This document shows, one piece after another, positions 1-8,327 of a stretch of DNA of 64,000 nucleotides; within the stretch, counting starts at the first letter, position 1, and each line of letters begins with the position of its first letter. The position numbers and the translations under genes were made by a program. Origin of the DNA: Variovorax sp. RA8 (GTDB lineage: Bacteria; Pseudomonadota; Gammaproteobacteria; Burkholderiales; Burkholderiaceae_C); NCBI RefSeq assembly GCF_901827175.1, contig NZ_LR594662.1, forward strand, positions 2,728,001-2,792,000, read 5' to 3'. The notes below the pieces were generated by a model, which searched no databases, was not told the DNA's origin, and saw only the letters and a program-made list of their open reading frames with translations.

Positions 1-1785
1 CTCGGTCACCTCGAGCGAGGAGCCGACCGGGGTGTGGAAGTTGATGGCGGTTTCCGAATAGTCGGCCTTGGGCACGAACTCGGTGCCCAGCAGCGGGACC
101 ATCGTCACGCTGAGGACGAAGATGCCGATGGCCGAGAAGACCGTCGCGAGCCTGTGCGCGAGCGACCACCGCAGGATGGACTGGTAGCCCTCGCCCAGGC
201 GATCGGTCGCGCGGTCGAACCAGCCCGTGACGCGGCCGATGGTCCGGTCGTAGAGGCCGGCCTTGCGCTGCGCCTGCTGCCCATGCGTGTGGATGGACGG
301 GTCGTGCCACACGCTCGACAGCATCGGGTCCAGCGTGAAGCTCACGAACATCGAGATCAGCACGGCCGCCACGATGGTGATGCCGAACTCGTGGAAGAAC
401 TTGCCGATGATGCCTTCCATGAAGCCGATCGGCAGGAACACCGCGACGATGGACAGCGTGGTCGCCAGCACCGCCAGCCCGATCTCCTGGGTGCCGTCCA
501 GCGCAGCGGCGTAGGGCGCCTTGCCCATCTGCACGTGGCGCACGATGTTCTCGCGCACCACGATCGCGTCGTCGATCAGCAGGCCCACGCACAGCGACAG
601 CGCCATCAGCGTCACCATGTTGATGGTGAAGCCGAACATTGCCATGAACCAGAAGGTGCCGATCAGCGCGATCGGCAGCGTCAGGCCGGTGATCACGGTC
701 GAGCGCCACGAGTTGAGGAACAGAAAGACGATCAACACCGTGAGCAGGGCTCCCTCGAGCAGCGTCTTGCGCACGTTGTCCACGGCCACGCGGATCGGCC
801 GCGAGGCATCGCTGATGGGCTCCAGCTTCACGCCCGGCGGCAGCTGCGGCTGGATGTCCGCCAGCGCCTTGCGCAGGCCGTCCACCACCTGGATGGTGTT
901 CTCGTCCTGCGCCTTCTGCACCGACAGCAGCAGCGTGCGCTGGCCGTTGTAGAGCGCGAGGCTGTCGATCTCCTGCGCGCCGTCGCTCACCCGCGCCACC
1001 TGGTCGATGCGGATCGGCGCGCCGCCCTTGCGCGCGAGGATGATGCGGCCGAAGTCCTCGGGCCGTTCCATGCGCGCGTCGATCTGCACCACTCGCTCCT
1101 GCTCCAGCGAGCGCACCGCGCCCACCGGCAGCGCCTGGTTCTCGCCGCGCACCGCCTCCACCACCTGCTGCGCGCTGATGCCGAAGGCCTCCATGGCCTG
1201 GGGATTCAGGTAGATGTTGATCTCGCGCTTGGTGCCGCCTACCAGCGTGACGGAGCCGACGCCGCGCACGTTCTCCAGGCGCTTCTTCAGGACCTGGTCG
1301 GCCCAGTTGGTGAGCTCCACCGCGCTCGGCTGCGTGCCCTTTCCACCGTCCGGCAGCACCGCGACCGACCACACCGGCCGCGAGGCCGGGTCGAAGCGCA
1401 GCACGCGCGGCTCCTTGACTTCGTCGCGGAACAGTGGGCGCACGGCCGCCACCTTCTCGCGCACGTCGTCGGCTGCCTTGCGCCCATCCACGTAGAGCTG
1501 GAACTCGATGATCACGACCGACTGGCCCTCGTAGCTGCGCGAGGTCAGGGCGTTGATGCCCGCGATGGAGTTGACGCCTTCCTCCACCTTCTTGGTCACC
1601 TCGCTCTCCACGATCTCGGGCGAGGCGCCGGGGTATTCGGTGATCACCACCACCACCGGGAAGTCGATGTTGGGGAACTGGTCGACCTGCAGCCGCTGGT
1701 ACGAGAAGATGCCCAGCACCACCAGCGCCAGCATCAGCATGGTCGCGAAGACCGGGTTCTTCAGGCTGACGCGGGTGAACCACAT
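1..1785 (-). CDS. RND efflux pump inner-membrane permease (AcrB/HAE1 type), 3' part off the window
   Basis: Proton-driven inner-membrane pump of a tripartite efflux system. The N-terminal 595 codons of about 1030 are in the window; the C-terminus lies beyond base 1. The protein opens with [14 protein letters not shown], the usual first cytoplasmic segment and TM1 of HAE1 permeases. The porter domain follows, and then the TM4 region with [13 protein letters not shown], where the paired aspartates relay protons. The start is 4 bp downstream of the membrane-fusion-protein stop, so the two genes are co-transcribed behind the TetR gene. Substrate cannot be read from sequence. An outer-membrane factor may follow off the left edge. 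Family assignment is secure. Confidence 0.93.
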   Translation of the reverse strand, partial: MWFTRVSLKNPVFATMLMLALVVLGIFSYQRLQVDQFPNIDFPVVVVITEYPGASPEIVESEVTKKVEEGVNSIAGINALTSRSYEGQSVVIIEFQLYVDGRKAADDVREKVAAVRPLFRDEVKEPRVLRFDPASRPVWSVAVLPDGGKGTQPSAVELTNWADQVLKKRLENVRGVGSVTLVGGTKREINIYLNPQAMEAFGISAQQVVEAVRGENQALPVGAVRSLEQERVVQIDARMERPEDFGRIILARKGGAPIRIDQVARVSDGAQEIDSLALYNGQRTLLLSVQKAQDENTIQVVDGLRKALADIQPQLPPGVKLEPISDASRPIRVAVDNVRKTLLEGALLTVLIVFLFLNSWRSTVITGLTLPIALIGTFWFMAMFGFTINMVTLMALSLCVGLLIDDAIVVRENIVRHVQMGKAPYAAALDGTQEIGLAVLATTLSIVAVFLPIGFMEGIIGKFFHEFGITIVAAVLISMFVSFTLDPMLSSVWHDPSIHTHGQQAQRKAGLYDRTIGRVTGWFDRATDRLGEGYQSILRWSLAHRLATVFSAIGIFVLSVTMVPLLGTEFVPKADYSETAINFHTPVGSSLEVTE

Positions 1786-1789
1786 GGTG

Positions 1790-2941
1790 TCAGGGCGCCG
1801 TGGCCGGTGCCAGGCGCACGGCCGTGCCCTCGCGCAGCGGGCCGACGCTGCCGGCCACCACGACCGCGCCGTCGTCGATGCCCTGGACCGCGACCAGCGT
1901 CTGGCCGCCGACCTGGCCGCGCGCGCCGGTCTTGATCTGGCGATGCGCGATGCGGCCCTCGATCACCATCTGCACATAGGGCGCGGGCTTGTCGATGCGC
2001 ACCGCCGACAGCGGCAGCGCGAGCCCTTCCGTGCGCCCGATGTCGAGAGTGCCCTGCGCGAACAGGCCCTGGCGGAAGCCCTCGCTGCGATCCAGCCGCA
2101 GGTAGACCAGCACGCTGCGGCTTCCGGCCTGCGCACTCGGGTTCACGCGCACCACGCTCGCGCCCACGCTGCGCTCGGCACCGGCGGGGCCGATCCCGCC
2201 GCTGCCTTCGATCTGCAGCGCCGCGCGCTGGCCCACCCGCACCGCGACCGAGTCGGCCGCGGACACCGTGGCCTCGAGCTCGATGCGGCTCAGGTCCACC
2301 ACTTCGATCACCCGGGCGTCGACCGAGACGCGCTCGCCGTTCTGCGCCAGGCGCTGCGCTACCTGGCCGCTGAGAGGGCTCGTGAGCACGGTGTCGCTGA
2401 GCGACTTGTGCGCCATCTCCACCGCCGCGAGCGCGGCGCGGTGCGTGGAGCGCGCGGCATTGAGGTTGGACTGGGAGGTGTCGAGCGCGGTGCGCGAGAT
2501 GAAACCCTGCTCCACCAGCGCCTTGTTGTTGTCGTACGTGCGCTGCGCGACCTCGGCCTGGGCGCGTGCGCTCTCGGCCTGTTCCTGGGCCTGGCGCACG
2601 CGCGAGCGGTATTCGGTGGGCTCGATGCGGGCGATCACCTGGCCGGCCTTCACCGTGTCGCCCTCGCGCACCGCGAGGCCCACCAGCTCGCCGGGCACGC
2701 GCGCCTTGACCAGGGCCGAATCGACCGCCCTGAGCGTGCCCGAGACCGCCAGCGTCTGCGCCAACTCGCGCCTGGTCGCGCGCACCGCGTCGGCGGGGGC
2801 CAGCTGCACGACGGTCTCGACCGGCGCCCCCGCGGAGGCGGCAGCCTGCTGCGCACGGCGCGCCTCGAGCGCGCGCAGCACGCCCGCGGCGAGAAGCACC
2901 AGGGCCAGCGCCGCGGCGGCCCATTTCCACCGGCGTTTCAT
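1790..2941 (-). CDS. RND efflux membrane-fusion protein (HlyD/AcrA family)
   Basis: Periplasmic adaptor linking the RND permease to an outer-membrane channel; 383 aa. Residues about 5-21 form one N-terminal hydrophobic segment (signal anchor). A barrel-sandwich half follows (VKARVPGELVGLAVREGD), then an alpha-hairpin rich in Ala, Gln and Glu (about 100-170), the second lipoyl half (TVLTSPLSGQVAQRL) and beta-barrel domains. The start codon overlaps the stop of the TetR gene as ATGA, so translation is probably coupled. The stop lies 4 bp before the permease start. No lipobox cysteine is visible, so it is anchored by the N-terminal helix rather than by lipid. Confidence 0.92.
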   Translation of the reverse strand: MKRRWKWAAAALALVLLAAGVLRALEARRAQQAAASAGAPVETVVQLAPADAVRATRRELAQTLAVSGTLRAVDSALVKARVPGELVGLAVREGDTVKAGQVIARIEPTEYRSRVRQAQEQAESARAQAEVAQRTYDNNKALVEQGFISRTALDTSQSNLNAARSTHRAALAAVEMAHKSLSDTVLTSPLSGQVAQRLAQNGERVSVDARVIEVVDLSRIELEATVSAADSVAVRVGQRAALQIEGSGGIGPAGAERSVGASVVRVNPSAQAGSRSVLVYLRLDRSEGFRQGLFAQGTLDIGRTEGLALPLSAVRIDKPAPYVQMVIEGRIAHRQIKTGARGQVGGQTLVAVQGIDDGAVVVAGSVGPLREGTAVRLAPATAP

Positions 2942-3615
2942 GGCCCCGCCTTCGGCGGCATGCTGAGGCCGTGCAGCACGGTCTCGGCCTGGATCGCGAG
3001 GTACTTCTCGGGGTCGATCTCGGACTCGCCGTCGACGCAGATCATGGCCGAGTGCTTCCACAGCATGAGGAAGATCATCGGCGCGATCACGGCGTAGATC
3101 GCATGGTCCACGTCGACCGGCGCGAACTCGCCGCTGTCGATGCCGCGGCGGATGATGCGCCGGAGGAGCGCGTGCCCGGGCCGCACCACCTCCTGGCGGT
3201 AGAACTCGGCCAAGTCGGGGAAGTTGCGGCCTTCGCTCAGCATCAGCTTGGTCAGGCCGGAGGCCTTGGTGGACCCCACCCGCTCCCACCAGACGCGCAT
3301 GCAGTAGCGCAGCATGTCGGAGGTGCTGCCCTCGAAGACCTCGAATTCGGCGTTCCACTCCGTGAAGCGGCCGGCCAGGTTCTCGATCACCACCGCCTTG
3401 AACAGCTCTTCCTTGCTCGGGAAGTAGAGGAAGAGGGTGCCCTTGGAGACCCCGGCGCGCGCCGCAACTTCTTCCGCACGGGTGGCGGCGAAGCCCTTGT
3501 CGACGAAGAGATCCAGCGCCGCCTCCAGCAGCTCTCCGGGACGCGCCTCCTTGCGGCGCTCGCGCTTGGCGCGTTCGGGGAAGAACTTGTCGCTGATGAA
3601 GCGGGAGGCGGGCAT
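2938..3615 (-). CDS. TetR/AcrR-family transcriptional repressor of the efflux operon
   Basis: 225-aa one-component regulator and first gene of the tetR-MFP-RND operon. The helix-turn-helix spans residues about 46-66 (EEVAARAGVSKGTLFLYFPS), the classic TetR pattern, and is followed by KEELF. The C-terminal ligand domain ends with a Trp- and Met-rich stretch. The preceding 18 residues are strongly basic. The start MPASRFISDK was chosen over the longer frame because the longer version runs through the promoter and operator-like dyad at 3626-3645. Autoregulation by that dyad is inferred. Its position at the head of the pump genes suggests it represses them until an inducer binds. Confidence 0.9.
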   Translation of the reverse strand: MPASRFISDKFFPERAKRERRKEARPGELLEAALDLFVDKGFAATRAEEVAARAGVSKGTLFLYFPSKEELFKAVVIENLAGRFTEWNAEFEVFEGSTSDMLRYCMRVWWERVGSTKASGLTKLMLSEGRNFPDLAEFYRQEVVRPGHALLRRIIRRGIDSGEFAPVDVDHAIYAVIAPMIFLMLWKHSAMICVDGESEIDPEKYLAIQAETVLHGLSMPPKAGP

Positions 3616-3625
3616 CGGATTTTTA

Positions 3626-3645
3626 ATGACTGACGGGTTAGTAAT
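3626..3645. promoter_or_regulatory. Candidate TetR operator (imperfect dyad)
   Basis: ATGACTGAC and GTTAGTAAT are separated by GG; 7 of 9 arm positions are complementary. The dyad begins 11 bp upstream of the tetR start, in the divergent tetR/msrA region. AcrR-type operators often carry TGAC-rich inverted arms, so it is a reasonable autoregulatory site, though unproven. Confidence 0.45.
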
Positions 3646-3716
3646 GTAGTGAGGGCGTCCGGGCCCGTCAAGCCGCCACAATGCGGGGTTCTGCCACTCG
3701 AGCCCACGGAGAGTCC

Positions 3717-4271
3717 ATGCCCACGCCATCAACGAACACCGAGACCATCGTGCTGGGCGGCGGCTGCTTCTGGTGCACCGAGGCGGTGTTCGACCGCGTA
3801 CAGGGCGTGCTGGACGTCGAGTCGGGCTACAGCAACGGCGAGACCGTCAACCCCAGCTACGAGCAGGTCTGCACCGGCCGCACCGGCCATGCCGAGGTGG
3901 TGAAGCTGGTCTTCGATCCAGCGCAGATCACGCTGCGCGAGGTCCTCGAGATCTTCTTCGTGGTGCACGACCCGACCACGCTGAACCGCCAGGGCAACGA
4001 CGTGGGCACGCAGTACCGCAGCGGCATCTACTACGGCGACGAGGCGCAGAAGCAGGTGGCCGAAGAAGTGATCCGCGAAATCGAGGCGAGCAAGACCTAT
4101 CGTTCGCCGGTGGTGACCGAGGTCGAGCCGCTGGCCAACTACTCGGCGGCCGAGGCCTACCACCAGGACTATTTCCTGAACAACCCGAACCAGGGCTACT
4201 GCGCCTTCGTGGTCGGGCCCAAGGTCGAGAAGTTCCAGAAGACCTTCGCGTCAAGGCTCAAGAAGGCCTGA
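3717..4271 (+). CDS. msrA: Peptide-methionine (S)-S-oxide reductase MsrA
   Basis: Repairs oxidised methionine by reducing the S-epimer of methionine sulfoxide, using thioredoxin for recycling; cytoplasmic. 184 aa, a normal length. The catalytic motif GGGCFWCTEAVF is at residues 14-25, with nucleophile Cys17 and a second Cys at 20 (the GCFWC subclass). A probable resolving cysteine is Cys162 in NPNQGYC. Other family landmarks are GYSNGE, HDPTTLNRQGNDVGTQYRS and AEAYHQDYF. The start MPTPSTN was preferred to an ATG 36 bp upstream because family similarity begins just after it. It is divergent from the efflux operon, with no clear shared function. Confidence 0.96.
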   Translation: MPTPSTNTETIVLGGGCFWCTEAVFDRVQGVLDVESGYSNGETVNPSYEQVCTGRTGHAEVVKLVFDPAQITLREVLEIFFVVHDPTTLNRQGNDVGTQYRSGIYYGDEAQKQVAEEVIREIEASKTYRSPVVTEVEPLANYSAAEAYHQDYFLNNPNQGYCAFVVGPKVEKFQKTFASRLKKA

Positions 4272-4291
4272 TCCGGCATTCCGCCTCGTCG

Positions 4292-4696
4292 ATGCCGTCC
4301 ATTCCCTTCATGCCGTCCATGCGTTCGGCAGCCCGTCCCGCCAAGGCCCGCGCACTGTTGTGCCTGCTGGCGTTCGCGTTGTGGTTCGCGGCCACGCTGG
4401 GGCTGGTGCACCGGACGGTCCATGGCCATGCGGGCTCGCATGCGCCGAGGGTCGCCGTGGTCGAGGCAGGCGAAGCGGACCATGGCGCCCATGGGCTTTC
4501 GGCGCTCTTCGGGACCCACACCGACGCCGAGTGCCGGCTCTACGACCAACTGTCCCACGGCCCGGCCGCGCTCGGCGTGCCGGCCGTGGTGCTGCCGGCC
4601 CTCCTGCCGGCCGCCGTCTTCCTCTACCTCGAAGGCGAAGTACTCGCCCGCTGGGTCGCGCTGTTCGACGCGCGCGGCCCGCCTTCCGCTCGCTGA
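4292..4696 (+). CDS. Small His-rich membrane protein preceding a TonB receptor
   Basis: 134 aa, with no firm family name. Two hydrophobic segments are seen (about residues 20-38, ALLCLLAFALWFAATLGLV, and about 95-113). Between them lies a His- and Asp-rich loop (HRTVHGHAGSH, EADHGAHG, FGTHTDAECRLYDQLSHG) that could bind a transition metal. It starts 20 bp after msrA and ends 78 bp before the TonB receptor, so it may be transcribed with the receptor. Similar small His-rich proteins (DUF2946-like) accompany metal-uptake receptors in related bacteria, which fits a role in zinc or copper handling. Three possible ATG starts lie close together (4292, 4310, 4319). Confidence 0.6.
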   Translation: MPSIPFMPSMRSAARPAKARALLCLLAFALWFAATLGLVHRTVHGHAGSHAPRVAVVEAGEADHGAHGLSALFGTHTDAECRLYDQLSHGPAALGVPAVVLPALLPAAVFLYLEGEVLARWVALFDARGPPSAR

Positions 4697-4774
4697 ATCC
4701 GCCTTGACGGCCGGTTGCTGCGCTCGCTGGCGAGCCGCGGCCGGCTTCCCATCGATTCAACGAGCTTCAACCAC

Positions 4775-6880
4775 ATGTCTTCCCTTTTCACGCGCAGCGC
4801 CGTCGGCGTTGCCGTTCTCTCCTTCGTGTCCTGCGCCGCCTGGGCGCAATCCGATGCTGCGGCCGCGACCGGCGCCACCTCCCTGCCCGAAGTCACCGTC
4901 ACCGGCAACCCGCTGGGCGCCAGCGATCTGATCGCGCCCACCACCTCGGTGTCCGGCGACCAACTGATGCTGCGCGCCCAGCCCACCCTGGGCGAGACGC
5001 TGAACAACCTGCCGGGCGTCGGCAGCACCTATTTCGGGCCGAACGCGAGCCGGCCCACGATCCGCGGCCAGGACGGCGACCGCATCCGCATCCTGCAGAA
5101 CGGCGCCTCGGCGCCCGATGCCTCCTCGCTGAGCTACGACCATGCGGTGCCGGTCGATGCGCTGGTCACCGAGCGCATCGAGGTGCTGCGCGGCCCCTCG
5201 GCCCTGCAGTACGGCGGCAGCGCGGTCGGCGGCGTGGTCAACGTGATCGACAACCGCATCCCCACCGAGCCGCTCGAGGGCTTCGGCGGCCGCGCCGACG
5301 CCGGCTACGCCACGGGCAACCGCGAGAAGAGCGGCGGCATCGTGCTCGAAGGCGGCACTGACCGCTACGCGCTGCATGTGGATGCCTTCACCCGCGACGC
5401 GGACGACGCCAAGGTGCCCATCGAGCTGGCGTGCGAGAACCCGCGCCGGCCGGGCCTTGCGCGCAGGATCTGCAACTCCGCCAACCGGGCGGACGGCGGC
5501 GCGATCGGCGCCACGCTGTTCTTCGGCCAGGGCTGGATCGGCGCTTCGGCCAGTACCTACCGCAGCAACTACGGCACGGTCGCGGAGGACGACGTCACCA
5601 TCGACATGAAGTCCGACCGCTATGCGCTCGAGGGCGAATGGCGGCCGGGCGGCTTCTTCACCAGCATCCACGGCAAGCTCAGCCACACGGACTACCGCCA
5701 CACCGAGTTCGAGGGCTGGGAACCGGGCACCGTCTTCGCCAACAAGAGCAACGACCTGCGCATCGAGGCACGGCACCGCAAGATCGGCGGCGTGGAGGGC
5801 CTGGTCGGCTTCACCAGCGAGACCAACCGCTTCTCGGCGGACGGCGAGGAGGCCTTCGCGCCGCACAGCCGCACGCGGTCGAACGCGCTGTTCCTGCACG
5901 AGGAGCTGGGCGCTTCGTGGGGCCGCCTGAGCTTCGGCGCCCGTACCGAGCAGGTGAAGGTGCGCTCCATGGGTTCGCCCGATCCGGATGTCACGCGCTT
6001 CGCGATCGGCGAGCGCGACTTCCACCCGAACAGCGCGGCGCTGGGTGCGCTCGTCAACCTGGCGCCGCAGTGGCAGCTGACCTCGAACCTCGCCTACACC
6101 GAGCGTGCGCCCAAGGACTACGAGCTCTTCGCGAACGGGCCGCATGTGGCGACCGCAGCCTGGGAGGTGGGCGACCCTGGCCTGCAGAAGGAGAAGTCGG
6201 TGGGCTTCGACCTCGGCGCCCAATGGAAGTCCGGCGCCAACAACGCGCGCGTCAACGCCTACGTCACGCGCTTCCGCAACTACATCGGGCAGCAGGCCTC
6301 GGGCAACGTGCGCGACGAGGAAGGCAACATCAACCCGGGCCCGGTGGAAACCGAAGAGGGCCTGGTGTTCCCCGACGTGGTGGACGAGTTCGTCTACCGC
6401 GGCGTGCGTGCGCGCTTCACGGGCCTGGAGGCCAGCGGCAACCTGCGGCTGCTGGGCACCGACGGCTTTGCCAGGCCGGCTGATGGTTCCACGCTGGACC
6501 TGCAGTGGCGTGGCGACCTGGTGCGCGCGAAGAACACCGAAACCGGCGAGCCGCTGCCGCGCATCTCGCCGGTGCGCGCAGGCGCCACGCTGGCGTACGG
6601 CAACGGCCCGTGGACGGCTCGGCTGGGCTTCGACCACTACGCGGCCCAGCGCCGCGTGCCGAGCGTGGGTGCCCGGCCGACCGATGCCTTCACGCTGTGG
6701 AACGCCGCCATCACCTACCGCATGAAGGTGCAGCGCGCCAGCCTCACCTGGTATGCGCGCATCGACAACCTGACGAACAAGCTGGCCTACAGCGCGACCT
6801 CGATCCTCACCACCACGGCCTTCCCCGACGCACCGCTGCCGGGGCGCAGCCTGAAGGTGGGGTTGCGGGCGAACTTCTGA
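4775..6880 (+). CDS. TonB-dependent outer-membrane receptor, ZnuD-like (probable zinc uptake)
   Basis: Outer-membrane gated transporter of 701 aa. The signal peptide ends near CAAWA-Q at residue 24. A short TonB-box-like segment follows (LPEVTVTG). The plug domain holds the typical RPTIRGQDGDRIRIL, VERIEVLRGP-type and YGGSAVGGVVNVIDNRIP motifs. The beta-barrel ends in an aromatic residue (VGLRANF). The plug and the ERAPKDYELFANGPH loop resemble ZnuD zinc receptors more than siderophore receptors, and the preceding gene is His-rich; zinc as substrate is therefore inference. No clear Zur box was found upstream. It converges with the ATP-grasp/kinase pair, so it is not in their operon. Confidence 0.85.
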   Translation: MSSLFTRSAVGVAVLSFVSCAAWAQSDAAAATGATSLPEVTVTGNPLGASDLIAPTTSVSGDQLMLRAQPTLGETLNNLPGVGSTYFGPNASRPTIRGQDGDRIRILQNGASAPDASSLSYDHAVPVDALVTERIEVLRGPSALQYGGSAVGGVVNVIDNRIPTEPLEGFGGRADAGYATGNREKSGGIVLEGGTDRYALHVDAFTRDADDAKVPIELACENPRRPGLARRICNSANRADGGAIGATLFFGQGWIGASASTYRSNYGTVAEDDVTIDMKSDRYALEGEWRPGGFFTSIHGKLSHTDYRHTEFEGWEPGTVFANKSNDLRIEARHRKIGGVEGLVGFTSETNRFSADGEEAFAPHSRTRSNALFLHEELGASWGRLSFGARTEQVKVRSMGSPDPDVTRFAIGERDFHPNSAALGALVNLAPQWQLTSNLAYTERAPKDYELFANGPHVATAAWEVGDPGLQKEKSVGFDLGAQWKSGANNARVNAYVTRFRNYIGQQASGNVRDEEGNINPGPVETEEGLVFPDVVDEFVYRGVRARFTGLEASGNLRLLGTDGFARPADGSTLDLQWRGDLVRAKNTETGEPLPRISPVRAGATLAYGNGPWTARLGFDHYAAQRRVPSVGARPTDAFTLWNAAITYRMKVQRASLTWYARIDNLTNKLAYSATSILTTTAFPDAPLPGRSLKVGLRANF

Positions 6881-6989
6881 CCGAAGGCAGCACGCCCGCC
6901 GCGTTGCTTCGGCGCGGCCTGCCGATGATCGGCGCGCCAGCGCTCACCCATTCGGTGTGGCACGAGATACGGCGGCGGCCTGCTTTCCA

Positions 6990-8303
6990 TCAGACGCTTC
7001 CTTCTTCCTCGAACGCGACGGTCGTGCCGGCGCGCGCGGCCGGGCGTACGCTGAAGATCTCGGAGGCCATGCGCCTGGCGATGTCCAGGTGTTCGCGGAA
7101 TCCCTGTTCCGGGTTGCGGCCTTTCCAGAAGAACTCGACCGAGCCTTCACGCGAGCGGCACGAGATCGGCCGCTCCGACACGTCGTTGGGCTTGCCGGTG
7201 ACCTGCATGTTGACGATGGTGTGGGGCAGCGACCTGGGCATCTTCACGCTCTGGATGACACCTTCGTCGGCCTTCAGGAACGACACCGCGGCCAGTCCGC
7301 GCGAGACCAGCGATCCGGCCGGCAGGTCCAGCGGCTTGCCAAGATACGAGCCGACGTGGATCTCGTACGGGTTGAAGCCGTAGGTACGCTCCACGAGGTC
7401 CATGATGGCGTCGCCGCCGGTACGCGCCCCCACCTCCATGATGCGAATCACGCCAGCCGGCGTGATGCGGGCCTCGAAGTGCGCGATGCCGTAGCGGATG
7501 CCCAGCGCCTCGCAGGCGCGCTCGGCGATCCGCACCAGCTCCTCGTTGCCGGTGTGCACCGAGGGCACCGAGTGGCCGGTCTCCACGAAGTAGGGTTCTG
7601 CGCCCAGGTACTTGTCGGTCACGCCCAGCACGCGGTGGGTGTGGCCATGGTTGGCGATCTCCACGCTGACCTCGTTCATCGCAGGGATGTACTCCTCGGC
7701 CTGGAACACGTCTTCGGTCGTCATGCAGGCGCCGTTGAGCACCTTGATGTCGGCGATGCATTGCTCGTAGGCTCTGCGCAGCTCGGCCGGGTTCGACACC
7801 TTGATCACGCCCACGCTGCCGGCCAGTTCGCGCGGCTTGATGACCAATGGAAAGCCGATCTCGCCGGCCAGCCGCTGCAGTTCCTCGAAGCTCAGGAAGG
7901 CGCCGAAGCGCGGCACCGGCAGGCCCGCGCCTGCGAGGACCTGCTTCATCAGGAACTTGTCGCGGCAGTTGTGAACCGTTTCCGCCGAGTTGTGGTGCAG
8001 TCCGTAGCGCTGCGACACCGCCAGCGCGCTGCGCACCGTGAAGTCGTTCATCGGGATGACGGCCGCCGGCGTCGCGTCGTGCTCCAGCTCGTGCTGCTGC
8101 ACCGCTCTGAGCACGCCTTGCGGATCGGACACGTCGCCGACGATGTAGCCGTCGAAGAACTTGATCGTGGTCGAGGTGCGCGTCCCGGCGAGCGTGTAGA
8201 TGGGCAGGCCGCCGGACGCCCTCAGCGCGCCTGCCAGAACACGTTCGCGCAGCGGAAATTCGCCGCCCAGGATGAGAACGTAGCGCGGGGCCTGGGTCTT
8301 CAT
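6990..8303 (-). CDS. ATP-grasp ligase, L-amino-acid ligase (BacD/YwfE)-like
   Basis: 437-aa ATP-grasp enzyme expected to join a carboxylate to an amine through an acyl phosphate. Seen: an N-terminal Rossmann-like domain (YVLILGGEFPLRERV), the ARD-type motif NCRDKFLMKQVLAGAGLPVP (about 112-131), the ATP-binding FPLVIKP (151-157) with the glycine loop AGSVGV (161-166), ETGHSVPS (241-248), and metal-binding residues near Glu277, Glu290 and Arg294 (MEVGARTGGD). This order matches dipeptide-forming ligases better than carboxylases. It begins 24 bp after the kinase-like gene with a near-identical Shine-Dalgarno (AGGAGCCTTGCAATG), so they form one operon. The substrate is unknown. No transporter or carrier protein lies beside it. 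Confidence 0.8.
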   Translation of the reverse strand: MKTQAPRYVLILGGEFPLRERVLAGALRASGGLPIYTLAGTRTSTTIKFFDGYIVGDVSDPQGVLRAVQQHELEHDATPAAVIPMNDFTVRSALAVSQRYGLHHNSAETVHNCRDKFLMKQVLAGAGLPVPRFGAFLSFEELQRLAGEIGFPLVIKPRELAGSVGVIKVSNPAELRRAYEQCIADIKVLNGACMTTEDVFQAEEYIPAMNEVSVEIANHGHTHRVLGVTDKYLGAEPYFVETGHSVPSVHTGNEELVRIAERACEALGIRYGIAHFEARITPAGVIRIMEVGARTGGDAIMDLVERTYGFNPYEIHVGSYLGKPLDLPAGSLVSRGLAAVSFLKADEGVIQSVKMPRSLPHTIVNMQVTGKPNDVSERPISCRSREGSVEFFWKGRNPEQGFREHLDIARRMASEIFSVRPAARAGTTVAFEEEGSV

Positions 8304-8327
8304 TGCAAGGCTCCTGAGCGGTGGTGC

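Noticed and set aside
34..1935. 633-aa plus-strand frame
   Set aside because: It is the antisense of the RND permease; low-complexity His/Arg/Asp-rich translation and no family motifs.
4757..6637. 626-aa minus-strand frame
   Set aside because: Antisense of the TonB receptor; Arg/Ala/His-rich with no motif.
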